This document shows, piece by piece, positions 62,327 to 64,000 of a stretch of 64,000 bases of DNA (its first letter is position 1; each line of letters starts with the position of its first letter). The notes beneath the pieces are model-generated. The model saw only the letters and a list, made by a program, of their open reading frames with translations, made no database searches and was not told the origin of the DNA. The DNA comes from Fratercula arctica (Eukaryota > Chordata > Aves > Charadriiformes > Alcidae), in the NCBI GenBank assembly GCA_947846985.1, contig CANTUZ010000002.1, positions 152,701,889 to 152,765,888 on the forward strand, written 5' to 3'. The position numbers were made by a program, and so were the translations under genes.

Positions 62327-63270
62327 TGTGCCATAGTGCTGAATAAGCCACCAGAATTCATCTAATCACGGAAGGAATAAAATGAAACAGCAGAGTAAGG
62401 AATACTGCTATTTTCTAACTAACAATCATTACCATAACTGAAGTTATAAACCAAGGTTCAAGTGCAATACAGGTCACAAGCCCTGAATTAGCAAAGTCTG
62501 GGGAGCAGAAAAATAAAATTAAACTGCCTCTTAAATCTGTTCTTGATCTTTTTTGAATTTACAGTATCGCTTTTTTGCTAACTAAACATTTACTACTTTT
62601 TTTTTTTAATAGATAGAACCCAGGAGGGAATATAAAACTATCAACATAAATGATACCATTATCCACAACTTGGCCCAAATCCAGCAAGTTAAATTAACTC
62701 CATCAACTGTAGCCAATTTAAACCAAGACAGCATTTTCAATTTAAAGATTATTATTCTTAGCTGACAAAAAAAAACCCAACTGACTAACAGGTAATGGGG
62801 GTGCATTTATTCAGACGGTTAAAAAAAAAAAAAAAAAACCAAAAACCACACAACAAAAAAAAACCAACCAAAAACCAGAAAGTTGTCATCACTGGTTTTT
62901 GAATTATCAATTTTTTTAAAACTGGCACACAAGGGAACCTGCAAGCCTAAAGGCATGTATGATTATGTTTTATTCAAGTTGCAGCTAACACTGCCGTCAA
63001 ATTTTATAGCTAAATCTGTGACTGTCACCCACGGGCAGGAAACACATACAGTGGTAACAGATACTACGGCCAGGGCTACCCTAGGATGATACATGCTACA
63101 GCTGAGTATTGTTAAATCTAAGACAAGAATACAAACAGTGTCTTATATATTTTTAAATAGTGAACAAATAGTTAAGATTAATGATTTAACAATTAAATAT
63201 CAAGAAGGAGGAGCAATATTAAAAATATTAATGATCTAGATCCATTATAACTCATTGTAGGATCTTAAGG

Positions 63271-63282
63271 TTAGGGTTAGGG
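63271..63282 (+). repeat. Two telomere-like TTAGGG units
   Basis: TTAGGGTTAGGG preceded by AAGG and followed by AGGG. It is short enough to be chance, but it matches the vertebrate telomere unit exactly over two repeats. Confidence 0.6.
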
Positions 63283-64000
63283 AGGGTTTTGTCTCAAATC
63301 CATCATTCTGTTTCCTCCAAAAAGTGTGTCCAGGTCACTTCAGCAAATCATTCAGATACACATCATGGAGACAGTAAGGGCTTCACTTCCACAGCACAAG
63401 AAATCAAACCAATTGTTGTCTCTATTAAGAAAAAGGTACTCCTTTACACATAAGTTCGTAAGAGGATCTTTATCCCCAAAATTCGTGATTGGAGCCTAGA
63501 AATTAGATGTGTGTTACTGCTTTCTTCAGTATCTAGAGGTGGAACCTTAAGAGCAAATTCTGACCATGATGTATGAGTTTGTTCATGGAATAAGCTTGTA
63601 AGGCACATCCCTATCCCCTGTTGTTCCTCCTCTGTTTTCCTCAACGTTTTAATAGAAATTGCAAAAACCTCAGTACATAGAGCAAAACACAAAGTTGGAA
63701 AAAACATGTCCATTGATCTCCAATTGGGTTCCCCTAATATTCCAGATGGGAAAAAACAATCCACAAGTTGACAGCAAAGAAAAAATTCTGCATCATTTGT
63801 TGTAACTCACAAATGGCTTCCTGTTACTACAGCAATTAAGGCATGAAAGGATGCTGACTCGTGCAGTGCTAAATATAATCCTGGCTGTTAGCCCATTCAG
63901 TCACATGCACACAAGAAGAGAAAGCTGAGCGAAGCACTAGTAGGAGATGAATAGACAGAGGACATGATAGAATAATCTCTCTACTACCCCTGAAAAGATA

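Larger units (their letters stand above)
47110..64000 (-). other. TMEM65: TMEM65 transcription unit, 3' part
   Basis: This is the 3' portion of a spliced gene read right to left. Six coding exons were found at 57931-57887, 55961-55894, 54582-54528, 53327-53285, 52362-52257 and 50667-50572. Every junction keeps frame, every acceptor is AG after a pyrimidine-rich stretch, five introns fall between them, and a sixth runs off the window. The joined product has 136 complete residues and a stop. I recognise it as the C-terminal part of TMEM65 (family length roughly 240 residues). The mitochondrial targeting N-terminus, start codon and promoter must lie beyond 64000; I searched 57932-64000 for the preceding exon and did not find it. 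The family is an inner mitochondrial membrane protein reported to be needed for sodium-dependent mitochondrial calcium release. Confidence 0.93.
57932..64000 (-). other. TMEM65 large upstream intron, incomplete
   Basis: The first visible exon has an acceptor at 57932-57933, and the matching donor lies outside the window. At least 6 kb of intron is seen. It carries a decayed CR1 piece near 60888, a good CR1 copy at 61659-62326, A-runs near 59057 and 62820-62880, and a two-unit telomere-like TTAGGG at 63271-63282. The preceding TMEM65 exon was looked for and not found. Confidence 0.75.

Noticed and set aside
61887..62351. A 154-codon minus-strand protein
   Set aside because: It is the C-terminal part of CR1 ORF2, a mobile element, not a host gene.
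63444..63764. A 106-codon minus-strand open frame in the large intron
   Set aside because: No known domain and no TMEM65 similarity; treated as intronic chance frame.
57932..64000. The upstream TMEM65 exon encoding the region before the KLE linker
   Set aside because: Searched for the expected conserved stretch on the minus strand; no match with a plausible donor was found, so the exon is taken to lie outside the window.

Overview
This window is avian nuclear DNA. The evidence is the density of CR1 LINE copies (at least 14, on both strands) whose 3' ends carry the bird-type end, with a conserved final ~50 bases and ATTCTATG-type octamer repeats. It also carries a spliced vertebrate gene, TMEM65, with consensus introns. 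The species cannot be named from the sequence alone. There is no operon, phage, plasmid or CRISPR structure.

Positions 1 to about 47,100 are intergenic, or at least hold no coding exon I can recognise. They contain CR1 fragments in several decay states: one long copy at about 39,930-42,836 with remnants of the ORF1 esterase and of the ORF2 endonuclease and reverse transcriptase, one RT-bearing copy at 24,643-25,898, and many 3'-end fragments. They also hold a 253-bp direct repeat present twice 1.85 kb apart (30,360-30,612 and 32,206-32,458) with only about five differences, a pair of old diverged repeats about 7 kb apart (about 9,775 and 16,725), a large (TTTC)n tract near 35,500, and C homopolymers. 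By known vertebrate order the gene beyond the 3' end of TMEM65 should be FER1L6, but no ferlin exon was recognised here.

Positions about 47,110 to 64,000 hold the 3' part of TMEM65 on the minus strand: six coding exons (57,931 down to 50,572, 413 coding bases, 136 complete residues plus stop), a long AT-rich 3' UTR, and a plausible poly(A) site near 47,115. The six exons join in frame at every junction. They encode the three-membrane-segment C-terminal domain of an inner mitochondrial membrane protein linked to sodium-dependent calcium efflux. The N-terminal exon(s), promoter and start codon lie beyond 64,000. One intron begins with GC instead of GT. Its introns hold CR1 insertions, an (AC)20 microsatellite, a C/G homopolymer and a 78-nt hairpin with a 24-bp stem.

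I did not find a previously undescribed biological system. The items most worth a second look are the near-identical 253-bp repeat pair, the intronic hairpin, the GC-AG intron, the old repeat pair, and the head-to-head CR1 palindrome.
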